Positions 1-6,155 of a stretch of 6,155 bases of DNA are shown here, in pieces. Origin of the DNA: CAZYWA01 sp964650975 [NCBI: uncultured bacterium] (GTDB lineage: Bacteria > JADJOY01); assembly GCA_964650975.1 (NCBI GenBank), contig CAZYWA010000478.1, positions 1 through 6,155 on the forward strand. Reading direction: 5' to 3'. Both the position numbers and the translations under genes were made by a program. The notes beneath the pieces were generated by a model that saw only the letters and a list, made by a program, of their open reading frames with translations, was not told the DNA's origin and searched no databases. Each line of letters starts with the position of its first letter. Position 1 is the stretch's first letter.

Positions 1-393
1 GAACGCCACGAACAGCGACAGCGGCAGCGACAGCACGATCCCCATCACGAAGAGCGGCACGGTGAGCGTGAGGCTCGGCCCGACGCCCTCGCGGAGCCGA
101 TCCGTGATCGGCACGCCGTCGGCATCGCTGGTGCCGAATTCGAAGGTCAGCGCGCGGCGGAAGTGGTCGAAGAGCAAGTTGTCGTGGAAGCTCTGCCAGG
201 GCCAGAGCGGTCGATCGTAGCCGTGCTCGTGCTTCCAGTTCTCGATCACCTTGGGCCCCGCCTTCTCACCCACGGCGCGTCTCGCCATGGTGTCCGGGCT
301 CGCGACCGAGAAAAACAGCACGAACAGGAACAGCAGCACGCCCAGCACCGTCAGCACGCCGTAAGCGAGGCGGCGGATCACGTAGGCCAGCAT
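1..393 (-). CDS. ABC transporter permease, DppB/OppB family (N-terminal part, cut by window edge)
   Basis: The first 131 residues of an inner-membrane permease for an oligo/dipeptide-type ABC importer; the frame is open to base 1, so the C-terminal part is missing. It starts MLAYVIRRLAYGVLTVLGVL, the usual short positively charged N-terminus (VIRRL) followed by a first transmembrane helix at about residues 10-30. A periplasmic stretch follows with the family hallmark HGYDRPLWPWQSF (compare the G-L-D-x-P-x-x-x-Q-Y pattern), then FEFGTS and ITDRLREGVGPSLTLTV, the family's G-x-S...I-x-x-R-L-x-x-T-L-x-L-T entry into helix 2, which runs to the edge. The ATG shares one base with the TGA of the substrate-binding protein gene (TGATG). 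A GAGAGG Shine-Dalgarno at 399-404 sits 5 nt upstream, inside that gene's last codons, so translation is probably coupled. The substrate cannot be told from sequence; peptides are the family default, but nickel or sugars are possible. Confidence 0.9.
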   Translation of the reverse strand, partial: MLAYVIRRLAYGVLTVLGVLLFLFVLFFSVASPDTMARRAVGEKAGPKVIENWKHEHGYDRPLWPWQSFHDNLLFDHFRRALTFEFGTSDADGVPITDRLREGVGPSLTLTVPLFVMGIVLSLPLSLFVAF

Positions 394-2429
394 CACTGCC
401 TCTCGCGGAGGAACGTGGCGATGCCCGGCACCGTCACGACCAGCGCCAATCCCACCAGCGTGTAGGCCGGCCACAGCACCGGCTGGTTCCAGGCGGTGCG
501 CATCTCGTCGCGCCGACCCGGCTCGACGTCACGGTATTTGGTCATGGGCTGCGACATGCCGAACGGCTTCACGTTGTGCACCCAGTCCTGGTGCAGCGTG
601 AAGGCCTCGTTGAACATCAGCTCGATCATTGGACAGTCCTGCTCCTGGATGGCGCGCAGCTCGCGGATCAGCCGCATCCGCTCCGCGTCGTCGGGGCGCG
701 CCTTGGCGAGGTCGAAGAGCTTGTCGTACTCGGGGTTCTCGTAGTTGAGGTCGTTCGGCCCGCCGTACTTGACGCGGCCCTGCACGCTGTCGAGGAGGAA
801 CAGGAAGTTCTCGGGGTCCGGATAGTCGGCCGACCAGCCCCACATGTAGATCTGGTGGGCGCCTTTCTTGAGCTTGTCCTGGAACTGGTTGTAGGCGGTC
901 GCGTCGATCTGCACGTCGAGACCGATCTGTCGCCACTCCTCCACGAAGAACTGGTAGCTCAAGCGCCCGTCGACGGTGGTGTCGCCGCTGTCGAACGTGA
1001 GCTTGAGCGGCTTTCCGGTGGCGGGGTCGATGCCACCCGGATAGCCGGCCTTCTCGAGGAGCTCGCGGGCCCGGTCGAGGTCGACGTGGCGGAACGGGTT
1101 CCTGTAGCTCTCTTCGTACCCGAAGAGCGACGTTGGCAGGATGTACTCGGCCGGGATGCCGCGCGAGTTGTCGAAGAGCCGCAGCCACTCCTTGCTGTCG
1201 ACGCACAGACTCATCGCCTGGCGCAGGTAGCGGCCGCGCTCGCCAGCCGGATGGCCGACGGTTTTGTCCATGAAGTTGAAGCCGATGTAGAAGAAAGCCG
1301 GCTCCACCGTCTTGTCAAGCTTTACCCCGCGCTTCGCCATCTCGGGGCTGATGTTGCCGTTCGCGACCACCTTGCTGAACTCCTCCTTGGTGATCGCCGA
1401 CACGTCGTAGTAGCCCTGCAGGAACTTGTTGAAGGTGGGAATCGGCTCCTTCTCGCGGCGGTATTCGACGCGCTCGACGAAGGGCACGTTGCGGCCCACC
1501 CAGCGCGGATCGAGCCGGCCCAGGGCGGCGTCCACGGGCTCGCCCTCCGACGGATAGAGCTCGGCGGGGAGCTTCCAGTCGGGGTGGCGCATACCGTACC
1601 AGTTGCGATTGGCCTCGAGGACGATGCGCTCCTGCTTTTCGTAGTGCGTGATCGTGAACGGGCCGTTCGGGACCGGATGGTCCTGGTAGAGCGGCCGCCC
1701 GTCCTTGCCGTCGTAGTACTCGATCGATTCCCACGGCACCGGCGTCGAGAACGGAAACGCGAGCCAGTAGAGGATCTGCGGGTACGGGTGATCGAGCACG
1801 ATCTCGACCGTGTGATCGTCGGGAACGCGGATCCCCTCGATGGGACCGACCGCGGCGTACTGCTCGCGCACCGGCCGGGCCGCGAATGACGGATCGGCCT
1901 TGCGTTTCGCATCGAGCCGGTCGATGAATTCCTTGAAACCCAGCACGTTCGACATCGGATCGACGAAAGGGCTCACCACCTTGGGGTCGGCCACGCGCAT
2001 GTACTCGAACTCGAGATCCTGCGCGACGATCGGCCGCGTGGTGCGCCCCTTGCCGCCGCGCTCGAAGCACGGATCCTCCGCGTAGAGCAGGTCGGGCAGG
2101 AATTCGATCCGGTAAAGGATCCGCCCGCCGTCCAGCTCTTGCGCCTCGGGGATGGCCTTGGCCATCCCCGGGATCAGCTGGTACGGCCGCTTGAGGAAGT
2201 GGTACTCGAGCGGCGTGTCGAAGATGTTGCCGGTGAAGGCGTGCTCGGTGGTGGTGTAGGAAACCGCAGGATCGAGCGTCTTGGGCGGATCGTTGTAGGC
2301 AATGTAGAGGATCTTTTGTTGCCGATCCGATCCCGGATACGGGTCGTTGGTGCAGGAAGCGGCGAGCGCGACCAGGCACGCGACGGTCACGACGGAGGCC
2401 CCTGGCACGCGCCGTCGCGAGCGGATCAT
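393..2429 (-). CDS. ABC transporter substrate-binding lipoprotein, family 5 (SBP_bac_5), with C-terminal membrane helix
   Basis: Captures a solute, probably a peptide, for the permease encoded next. N-terminus: charged RSRRR, hydrophobic core, then lipobox LAAS-C with the predicted lipidated cysteine at residue 26. Family 5 signatures in order: ILYIAYNDPPKTLDPAVSY (40-58), VPNGPFTITHYEKQERIVLE (253-272, the G-P-F/Y block) with NRNWYG just after, YLRQAMSLCVDSKEW (401-415), GWSADYPDPENFLFLL (531-546, very characteristic) and NYENPEYDKLFD (562-573). At 678 residues it exceeds the usual 500-550; part of the excess is an insertion near 279-312. Oddly, residues 651-673 form a hydrophobic segment followed by RERQ, a likely transmembrane anchor, which classic members lack. 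The ATG lies 9 bases after the TAA of the LolB-like gene. An AAGGA at 2431-2435 is only 1 nt from the ATG, closer than optimal, but later starts would shorten or destroy the signal peptide. Confidence 0.93.
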   Translation of the reverse strand: MIRSRRRVPGASVVTVACLVALAASCTNDPYPGSDRQQKILYIAYNDPPKTLDPAVSYTTTEHAFTGNIFDTPLEYHFLKRPYQLIPGMAKAIPEAQELDGGRILYRIEFLPDLLYAEDPCFERGGKGRTTRPIVAQDLEFEYMRVADPKVVSPFVDPMSNVLGFKEFIDRLDAKRKADPSFAARPVREQYAAVGPIEGIRVPDDHTVEIVLDHPYPQILYWLAFPFSTPVPWESIEYYDGKDGRPLYQDHPVPNGPFTITHYEKQERIVLEANRNWYGMRHPDWKLPAELYPSEGEPVDAALGRLDPRWVGRNVPFVERVEYRREKEPIPTFNKFLQGYYDVSAITKEEFSKVVANGNISPEMAKRGVKLDKTVEPAFFYIGFNFMDKTVGHPAGERGRYLRQAMSLCVDSKEWLRLFDNSRGIPAEYILPTSLFGYEESYRNPFRHVDLDRARELLEKAGYPGGIDPATGKPLKLTFDSGDTTVDGRLSYQFFVEEWRQIGLDVQIDATAYNQFQDKLKKGAHQIYMWGWSADYPDPENFLFLLDSVQGRVKYGGPNDLNYENPEYDKLFDLAKARPDDAERMRLIRELRAIQEQDCPMIELMFNEAFTLHQDWVHNVKPFGMSQPMTKYRDVEPGRRDEMRTAWNQPVLWPAYTLVGLALVVTVPGIATFLRERQ

Positions 2430-2438
2430 GTCCTTAGA

Positions 2439-3287
2439 TTACTGGAGGATCGGTGCCGACGGGGAATCCAGATCGACGACCGTCGCCCCGGGCGGCGCTT
2501 TCAGGTGAAAGAGCCCGCTCGGTAACGCGGGATTCACGTCCGGGCTCTCGACCGAGATGCGAACCCGGAAGTCGTGGCTCGGCACCTCGATGGTGATCGA
2601 TCGCGGCACCGGACGCTCGGCGCCTTCCCAGGAGGCGCGATAGCGGAGCTGGCCGTCGAGACCGGTTTCTTCGAGCGTCCGCGGCGCGCCGGTCCGGGCG
2701 TCGATCGCGAGACGGCGGGCGCCACTGGCGCCGGAAGCCGGGATCGCGACGTCGAAGGTGCCGGGCGTGTCCTCGGCCGGCTTGGCCTCGATCCCCTCGG
2801 TGCCGGGATCGAGCGGGCTCGCAAGCAGCGCGTCGATCAAGACACTCGTGGGCATGGGCGGCAGCACGCGCGCGGGTGCCGCGCCGTCGTGAACCGTTCC
2901 GCGAAAGAACTGCTTGTCGCCCGCCGAGTACGCGGTGAGCTCGGTGTCGTCGATCGCGAGCATCAGGGTGGGCCCGAGCAGGCTCAGCGTGTCGAGCCGG
3001 AGCGAGCTCGGCCGCTCCACCACCAGCGCCGCGTCGGTCGAGAGCGACTCGCCGCTCACCGCGAGGTCGATCGACACCTTGCCGCGAAACGATCGAACCG
3101 CGTCACGCCGCTCGGTCACGCGCCGCAGCGCCTCGGCAGGCGCCAGCATGGGACCGAGATCGGGGGGCGGCGGCGGGTTGGGACAGCCGAGCAGCAAGAC
3201 CAGCGGCAAGGCGAGCCACTGGAGCGGCGCGCGGCCGCCGCCCGACGGCCGTGCCGCGGGTGGCGTTCGCTCCGCCGCGTCGCTCAC
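2439..3287 (-). CDS. LolA/LolB-like outer-membrane lipoprotein
   Basis: A 282-residue predicted lipoprotein: a long n-region (1-24), hydrophobic LALPLVLLL, then lipobox LLG-C with Cys35, then a proline-rich tether (PNPPPPPD). Residues 67-130 read FRGKVSIDLAV...AALVVERPSSLRLDTLSLLGPTLML...DDTELTAY, alternating beta strands with the R-G-K, P-x-x-L-R-L-D and L-G-P pattern of the LolA/LolB/DUF4292-type half-barrel fold. The C-terminal half is again strand-rich, ending FHLKAPPGATVVDLD. LolB receives lipoproteins from LolA at the inner leaflet of the outer membrane; that role here rests on fold resemblance and on the neighbouring TPR gene, an arrangement also seen around lolB in Pseudomonas and betaproteobacteria. 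The GTG start is chosen because it overlaps the TPR stop (GTGA) and yields a complete signal peptide. No Shine-Dalgarno is evident, which suggests translational coupling. The frame stays open upstream to 3650, but that stretch is an arginine-rich shadow of the TPR gene. Confidence 0.8.
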   Translation of the reverse strand: MSDAAERTPPAARPSGGGRAPLQWLALPLVLLLGCPNPPPPPDLGPMLAPAEALRRVTERRDAVRSFRGKVSIDLAVSGESLSTDAALVVERPSSLRLDTLSLLGPTLMLAIDDTELTAYSAGDKQFFRGTVHDGAAPARVLPPMPTSVLIDALLASPLDPGTEGIEAKPAEDTPGTFDVAIPASGASGARRLAIDARTGAPRTLEETGLDGQLRYRASWEGAERPVPRSITIEVPSHDFRVRISVESPDVNPALPSGLFHLKAPPGATVVDLDSPSAPILQ

Positions 3288-5149
3288 GAGCCGGTCGGCG
3301 AGTGAGGCCGATCGTCTTCGTCTCGATTTGGGCCGCCGCCGATCGCGTCGAGCTTCTTTTGCACGTCGGTCTTGGCGGGATCGAGCTCCAGAACCCGCCG
3401 GTAGGTAGCGGCGGCGCGATCCTTCTTGCCCGCCTTGGCGTAGGCGTCGCCCAGGTGCTCGGTGATCACCGGATCCTCGGGCACCAGCTCGACCGCGTGC
3501 TCGAGGGTCTTCGCGGCGTCGTCGAACTTGCCGCGGCGGAACTGCACCCAGCCCAGGCTGTCGACGTAGTAGCCGTCGTCGGGCTCGACCTCGAGCGCGC
3601 GCCGGATGAGCTGCTCGGCCTCGTCGAGATGGACGCCCTGGTCGGCCCACGTGTAGCCCAGGTAGTTGAGCGCGCGCGCGTGCTTCGGATCGCGGTTGAT
3701 CACGGCGCGCATCTCCCGCTCGGCGTCGGCGGCGCGGCCTTGCTTGTCGTAGAGGACGCCCAGGTCGAAGAGCACGTTGGTGTCCTCGGGGCCTAGCTCC
3801 TTGGCCTTCTCGAGCGCGTCGATCGCGAGCGGCACGCGCCCGGCCTTTTCCTGGGCGAAGGCCAGCACGCGATAGAGACGCACCCGCGGGTCCTGGCCGA
3901 CTTGCTGGTTGCCGGTGGGGGGCTCGCCGGTGGGAGTGTCGGCCTCGACGGTGGCGGGAGTGTCCGCCTGGTCGTTGGCGGGGGTGGCGTGCTCGAGCGC
4001 ATCCTGCAGCACCTTGATGGCGCCGTCGGGGTCGTTGCGCTCCTCGGTGAGCAGGATGCCCATGCGCAGCCGCGAGTCGACGTATTCGGGGACGCTGGGA
4101 TCGACCTTGGCGAGGGCGTCGAGCGCGCCGTCCACGTCACCCTTCTTCGCGAGCGCCAGCCCCAGGTAATAGGACGCCTTCACCAGGTCGGGGCGCTCCT
4201 TCAAGAGCAGCGTGAACTCGGTGACCGCGTCGTCGACCCGCTCCTGCTCGAGGAAGATGAGGCCCAGCTCGAGGCGCGCCTCGAACGGCTCGGGATCGCG
4301 CTTGGTGAGCTCGGTCAGCTCGTTCACCGCGTCGCCGATCCGGCTCTCGTGCAGCAGCAGCTGGCTCAAGCGGTGCCGGACCTGATGGTTGTCCGGGTTC
4401 ACGTCGAGCACCTTCTGGTAGGTGGTGACGGCGGGCTCGATCTTGCCCCAGCGTTCGTAGAGCACCGCCAGCTCGATCAGCGCCCGCTCCGAGTCGGGCT
4501 GCAGCTCGAGCGCCGCCAGGAAGTGCTTCTCGGCGTCGTCGTAGTGATTGAGGCTCACCTCCACCTGGGCCAGCATCGAGAGCGCCTGGAACGACTGCGA
4601 GTCCACGGCCACCAGCCGAGTCAGCAGGTCCTGCGCTAGGTCGAGCTTGTTTTCCCGCACCCGGAGCAGCGCGAGCTGGAAGAGAGCGCCCGGATCCTCC
4701 GGGTTGGCCGCGAGGATCGCTTCGTAGCTGGCGGCGGCGCGGGCGGGATCGGCGCTGGTGTAGACGCGCGCCAGCAGGAACTGCGCGTCGGCGTAGCCCG
4801 GGTCGATCTCGAGCGCCTTCTTCAGATGCTCGATCGCGCGGTCGGACTGGTGCATGTCGAGATAGACGCGCCCCAGGGTGGTCTGCAGATAGGGAGAGTG
4901 CGGATCGGCTTGCGCCGCGGCCTCGAACCAGCGAATCGCCTCGGGAACCTGACGGAAGAGCAGTGCCCGGTTGGCCTCGATGGTGGCCACGTACGAGTCG
5001 GCATTGCCGGTCACCGGGACCGCCGGACGCTCGGCGCCGGCAGGCGGCGGCTCGGGCGAGGGTGGGGCGATGGCAGCGCAGCCCGCGAGCCCCAGCGCGG
5101 CGATCCACAGCGGAAGGGTGAGCGGGAAAGAATGTCGGGACGCTCTCAA
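3284..5149 (-). CDS. TPR-repeat lipoprotein (PA4667-like, lolB-neighbour type)
   Basis: A 621-residue protein with signal MRASRHSFPLTLPLWIAALG followed by lipobox LAG-C (Cys24) and a proline-rich tether (29-45). From about residue 50 to 593 it is built almost wholly of tetratricopeptide repeats, about 14-15 units of 32-36 residues; clear ones start near 85, 119, 153, 221, 289, 456, 491, 527 and 562 and carry the W/L-G-x-Y...A...Y/F...A...P pattern. The block ALNYLGYTWADQG (493-505) plus DDGYYVDSLGWVQFRRGKFD (524-543) is the typical C-terminal signature of the TPR proteins encoded beside lolB. Such proteins are scaffolds for protein contacts; the partner is unknown, and outer-membrane or cell-envelope assembly is an inference. 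A low-complexity linker at 388-420 interrupts the array. The start is TTG: an AGGAG lies 8 nt upstream, and no ATG or GTG occurs in frame between it and the upstream stop at 5204-5206. The acidic tail (DEDDRPHSPTGS) ends in a TGA that overlaps the next GTG. Confidence 0.92.
   Translation of the reverse strand: MRASRHSFPLTLPLWIAALGLAGCAAIAPPSPEPPPAGAERPAVPVTGNADSYVATIEANRALLFRQVPEAIRWFEAAAQADPHSPYLQTTLGRVYLDMHQSDRAIEHLKKALEIDPGYADAQFLLARVYTSADPARAAASYEAILAANPEDPGALFQLALLRVRENKLDLAQDLLTRLVAVDSQSFQALSMLAQVEVSLNHYDDAEKHFLAALELQPDSERALIELAVLYERWGKIEPAVTTYQKVLDVNPDNHQVRHRLSQLLLHESRIGDAVNELTELTKRDPEPFEARLELGLIFLEQERVDDAVTEFTLLLKERPDLVKASYYLGLALAKKGDVDGALDALAKVDPSVPEYVDSRLRMGILLTEERNDPDGAIKVLQDALEHATPANDQADTPATVEADTPTGEPPTGNQQVGQDPRVRLYRVLAFAQEKAGRVPLAIDALEKAKELGPEDTNVLFDLGVLYDKQGRAADAEREMRAVINRDPKHARALNYLGYTWADQGVHLDEAEQLIRRALEVEPDDGYYVDSLGWVQFRRGKFDDAAKTLEHAVELVPEDPVITEHLGDAYAKAGKKDRAAATYRRVLELDPAKTDVQKKLDAIGGGPNRDEDDRPHSPTGS
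3890..3988 (-). repeat. Low-complexity linker with imperfect 24-bp repeats inside the TPR gene
   Basis: Residues 388-420 of the TPR protein are rich in Ala, Thr, Pro, Asp and Gly and contain three octapeptide-like units, ATPANDQA, DTPATVEA and DTPTGEPP. At the DNA level a 14-base block with one mismatch (GGGAGTGTCGGCCT at 3932-3945, GGGAGTGTCCGCCT at 3956-3969, plus-strand reading) recurs with a 24-base period. It separates about ten upstream TPRs from five downstream ones and is probably a flexible hinge that arose by in-frame tandem duplication. Confidence 0.6.
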
Positions 5150-5157
5150 TGCGATGG

Positions 5158-5162
5158 CTCCT
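5158..5162 (-). promoter_or_regulatory. Shine-Dalgarno AGGAG deciding the TTG start of the TPR gene
   Basis: On the minus strand AGGAG is followed by 8 bases (CCATCGCA) and then TTG. This is ideal spacing and the main argument for a TTG start at 5149, since neither ATG nor GTG is available in frame upstream. Confidence 0.75.
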
Positions 5163-5185
5163 GCGGTGCGCCGTCTGGTGACCCG

Positions 5186-5218
5186 AAAAACCGCGGGACT
5201 AAGTTAATCGGCAAACGC
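5186..5218 (-). promoter_or_regulatory. Possible promoter region for the TPR-LolB-ABC operon
   Basis: The 198-base gap before the TPR gene is GC-rich except for a patch read on the minus strand as GTTTGCCGATTAACTTAGT, followed by a run of five T. It lies just downstream of the large hairpin and about 40-50 bases upstream of the TTG start, where a promoter would be expected. No good sigma-70 pair is present: TTGCCG and TAACTT are weak matches and too close together. Position and base composition are the only support. Confidence 0.2.
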
Positions 5219-5264
5219 TGGGCTGGCGCGCTTGGTAGGTCACCCTGCCACGCGCGCCAGCCCA
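5219..5264. repeat. 46-nt near-perfect inverted repeat (possible terminator or REP-like hairpin)
   Basis: The arms at 5219-5239 and 5244-5264 pair over 21 positions around a 4-base loop (5240-5243). The outer 13 base pairs are perfect (TGGGCTGGCGCGC against GCGCGCCAGCCCA), then come one T/C mismatch at 5232/5251 and 7 further pairs, one of them G-T (5236/5247). It starts 83 bases past the stop of the LamG-like gene, upstream of the TPR gene, so it could end transcription of the former. Against a classical intrinsic terminator, the minus strand continues GCGTTTGCC, without a real T tract, and the G-T pair becomes an A/C mismatch in minus-strand RNA. A REP-type palindrome or an mRNA-stabilising hairpin is equally possible. 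Confidence 0.6.
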
Positions 5265-5347
5265 CGTCGCTCGCGCTCGCTGCGTGCTCACCGAGATCGA
5301 CTCGGCGTCCGGTCAGTCGATGGCGGCCACGTCCGTCTCGCGCAAGG

Positions 5348-6155
5348 TCAACGCCCGAGCGCGGGCATCCGGAACGGCTTCGCCAGCAGCGAGCTCCAGA
5401 GGCCGCCGCTCGGCCTCGGGGTGGAGGTCGTCGTGGCGCGTCCCGTCGACGGGTCGAAGCGCGCCGCCACGAGCTTTCCGCCGCTCGTCGATCCCCACAC
5501 CTGCAGGTTCTTGTAGATCACGTCGGCCTGGGGACCGTAGCCGGGGCCGCTGTTGTCGGATCCGACGAACGCGTAACGAAGCGAAAACGGGCCGGGATGG
5601 CCTTCCGTGGCGAGGGCTTCGCCGTCGAGAATCGCGGTGCAATCGCCGTTTCGGGACCACTCGACCCGGATCGTGTGGGTGACGCTGGGATCGATCGGTC
5701 CGTGTGGCGGGTAAACGCGCTGGTCGATCCGGTCGTTGAAGCCGTTCGCACCAGATGCGAACTTGAACAAGCCGTTGTAGCCCGCGCCGGTACGGATGTT
5801 CCACGAGCCGGTGCCGTCCGAGCCCGTGGCGTGCTCGTCGCCGGACGGCTCCTCGTACATGTCGAGGATCTGCTGCTTGTCGTACTGGTTCTGCGGACTG
5901 TTCTCCGCGGGATTCCAGTTGTCGAGCTGGGCCGAGAACGCGCCCTCGCTCAGGAACTCGCCGATGTCCCACTCGATGTTCCAGCCCGGCACCCAGCCGC
6001 CGTCGGTGAAGCTGCCGCCGTTCTGGTGGCCGGTCGTCGAGCCCTGCAGCGCGTCGCACAGCACCAGGTCGGGATCGCTGCTGCAGCCCGAGGCCGGCGT
6101 GCTGGTGGCCGTGACGACCAGGGTGTCGGCCGGGCTCGGCGCCTGGCCGTCGTCG
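5348..6155 (-). CDS. Secreted protein with concanavalin-A-like (LamG-like) domain, 5' end outside window
   Basis: The last 268 residues of a gene that is open to the window edge; a GTG at 6064 is internal, because the frame continues upstream through a Ser/Thr/Pro-rich linker (SPADTLVVTATSTPASGC) typical of exported proteins. Visible residues 31-221 look like a single jelly-roll domain: NGGSFTDGGWVPGWNIEWDI at its start, GLFKFASG in the middle, then HTIRVEWSRNGDCTAILDGE, FSLRYAFVGSDNSGPGYGP and VIYKNLQVWG. The run of W-x-x-x-G-x-x-x-x-L-D-G, R-Y-x-F-x-G-x-D and Y-K-N-L-x-V-W is the usual end of LamG/concanavalin-A-like domains. These bind carbohydrate or protein, and some are glycosidases; I see no recognisable catalytic motif such as the GH16 E-x-D-x-x-E. 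A 47-residue tail follows (KLVAARFDPSTGR...MPALGR) with no recognised sorting signal. It is co-oriented with the TPR operon but separated by 198 bases and the hairpin, so probably a separate unit. Confidence 0.75.
   Translation of the reverse strand, partial: DDGQAPSPADTLVVTATSTPASGCSSDPDLVLCDALQGSTTGHQNGGSFTDGGWVPGWNIEWDIGEFLSEGAFSAQLDNWNPAENSPQNQYDKQQILDMYEEPSGDEHATGSDGTGSWNIRTGAGYNGLFKFASGANGFNDRIDQRVYPPHGPIDPSVTHTIRVEWSRNGDCTAILDGEALATEGHPGPFSLRYAFVGSDNSGPGYGPQADVIYKNLQVWGSTSGGKLVAARFDPSTGRATTTSTPRPSGGLWSSLLAKPFRMPALGR

Noticed and set aside
163-465. 100-codon plus-strand open frame over the permease start
   Set aside because: Covers the antisense of the permease N-terminus and the end of the binding-protein gene; His/Gln-rich low-complexity product, no start signal.
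576-1889. 437-codon open frame on the plus strand, antisense to the substrate-binding protein gene
   Set aside because: Composition is Val/Leu/Arg/Glu-rich with no recognisable domain; it is the expected antisense shadow of a high-GC gene with strong family-5 motifs on the other strand.
1315-2379. 354-codon alternative minus-strand frame inside the substrate-binding protein gene
   Set aside because: Arg/Pro/Ala/Gly-rich frame shadow; all family motifs are in the other frame, which runs uninterrupted.
3288-3650. Upstream extension of the LolB-like gene frame by about 120 codons
   Set aside because: The extension is Arg/Gly-rich and out of frame over the TPR coding region; the GTG at 3287 gives a proper signal peptide and lipobox.
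3902-4639. 245-codon open frame on the plus strand across the TPR gene
   Set aside because: Antisense shadow of a clear TPR array; repetitive, biased sequence without a domain.
5182-5197. CCCG...CGGG mini-hairpin around the run of five A
   Set aside because: A 4-bp stem is too weak to call a terminator or operator, and it lies in the probable 5' leader of the TPR operon.
5291-5305. Small inverted repeat CCGAG-atcga-CTCGG after the LamG-like stop
   Set aside because: Only 5 base pairs and no T run; expected by chance in GC-rich sequence.
5313-6059. 248-codon minus-strand frame overlapping the LamG-like gene
   Set aside because: Arg-rich frame shadow with no domain; the concanavalin-A-like motifs are in the frame ending at 5348.

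Overview
This is a GC-rich window in which every supported gene lies on the minus strand. Three of the four genes whose N-terminus is visible start with a lipoprotein signal peptide, and one resembles the LolA/LolB outer-membrane lipoprotein chaperones. This points to a diderm (Gram-negative) bacterium with a high-GC genome, such as a deltaproteobacterial or Myxococcota-like lineage. That placement is inferred from style and gene content and is not proven.

Reading in the direction of transcription (high to low coordinates): (1) 6155-5348 is the 3' part of a gene for a secreted protein with a predicted concanavalin-A-like (LamG-like) beta-sandwich; its start lies outside the window. (2) 5347-5150 is a 198-base gap. 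It holds a 46-nt near-perfect inverted repeat (5219-5264), a small A+T-rich patch that may carry a promoter, and a canonical Shine-Dalgarno. (3) 5149-3284 encodes a 621-residue TPR-repeat lipoprotein with a TTG start. (4) 3287-2439 encodes a 282-residue LolA/LolB-like lipoprotein whose GTG start overlaps the TPR stop by 4 bases. (5) 2429-393 encodes a 678-residue family-5 (oligo/dipeptide-type) ABC substrate-binding lipoprotein that also has a C-terminal transmembrane helix. (6) 393-1 is the N-terminal 131 residues of a DppB/OppB-type permease, which runs off the window.

Genes 3 to 6 look like one operon: a 4-base overlap, a 9-base gap and a 1-base overlap. The TPR plus LolB-like pair recalls the conserved TPR-lolB pair of gamma- and betaproteobacteria, where ispE follows. 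Here a peptide-type ABC importer follows instead. The remaining permease, ATPase and any other subunits would be expected to the left of the window. No RNA gene, mobile element or CRISPR array is visible. The most unusual points are the doubly anchored substrate-binding protein, the coupling of a lipoprotein-trafficking-like pair to an importer, and the large intergenic hairpin. I do not see convincing evidence of a wholly new system.
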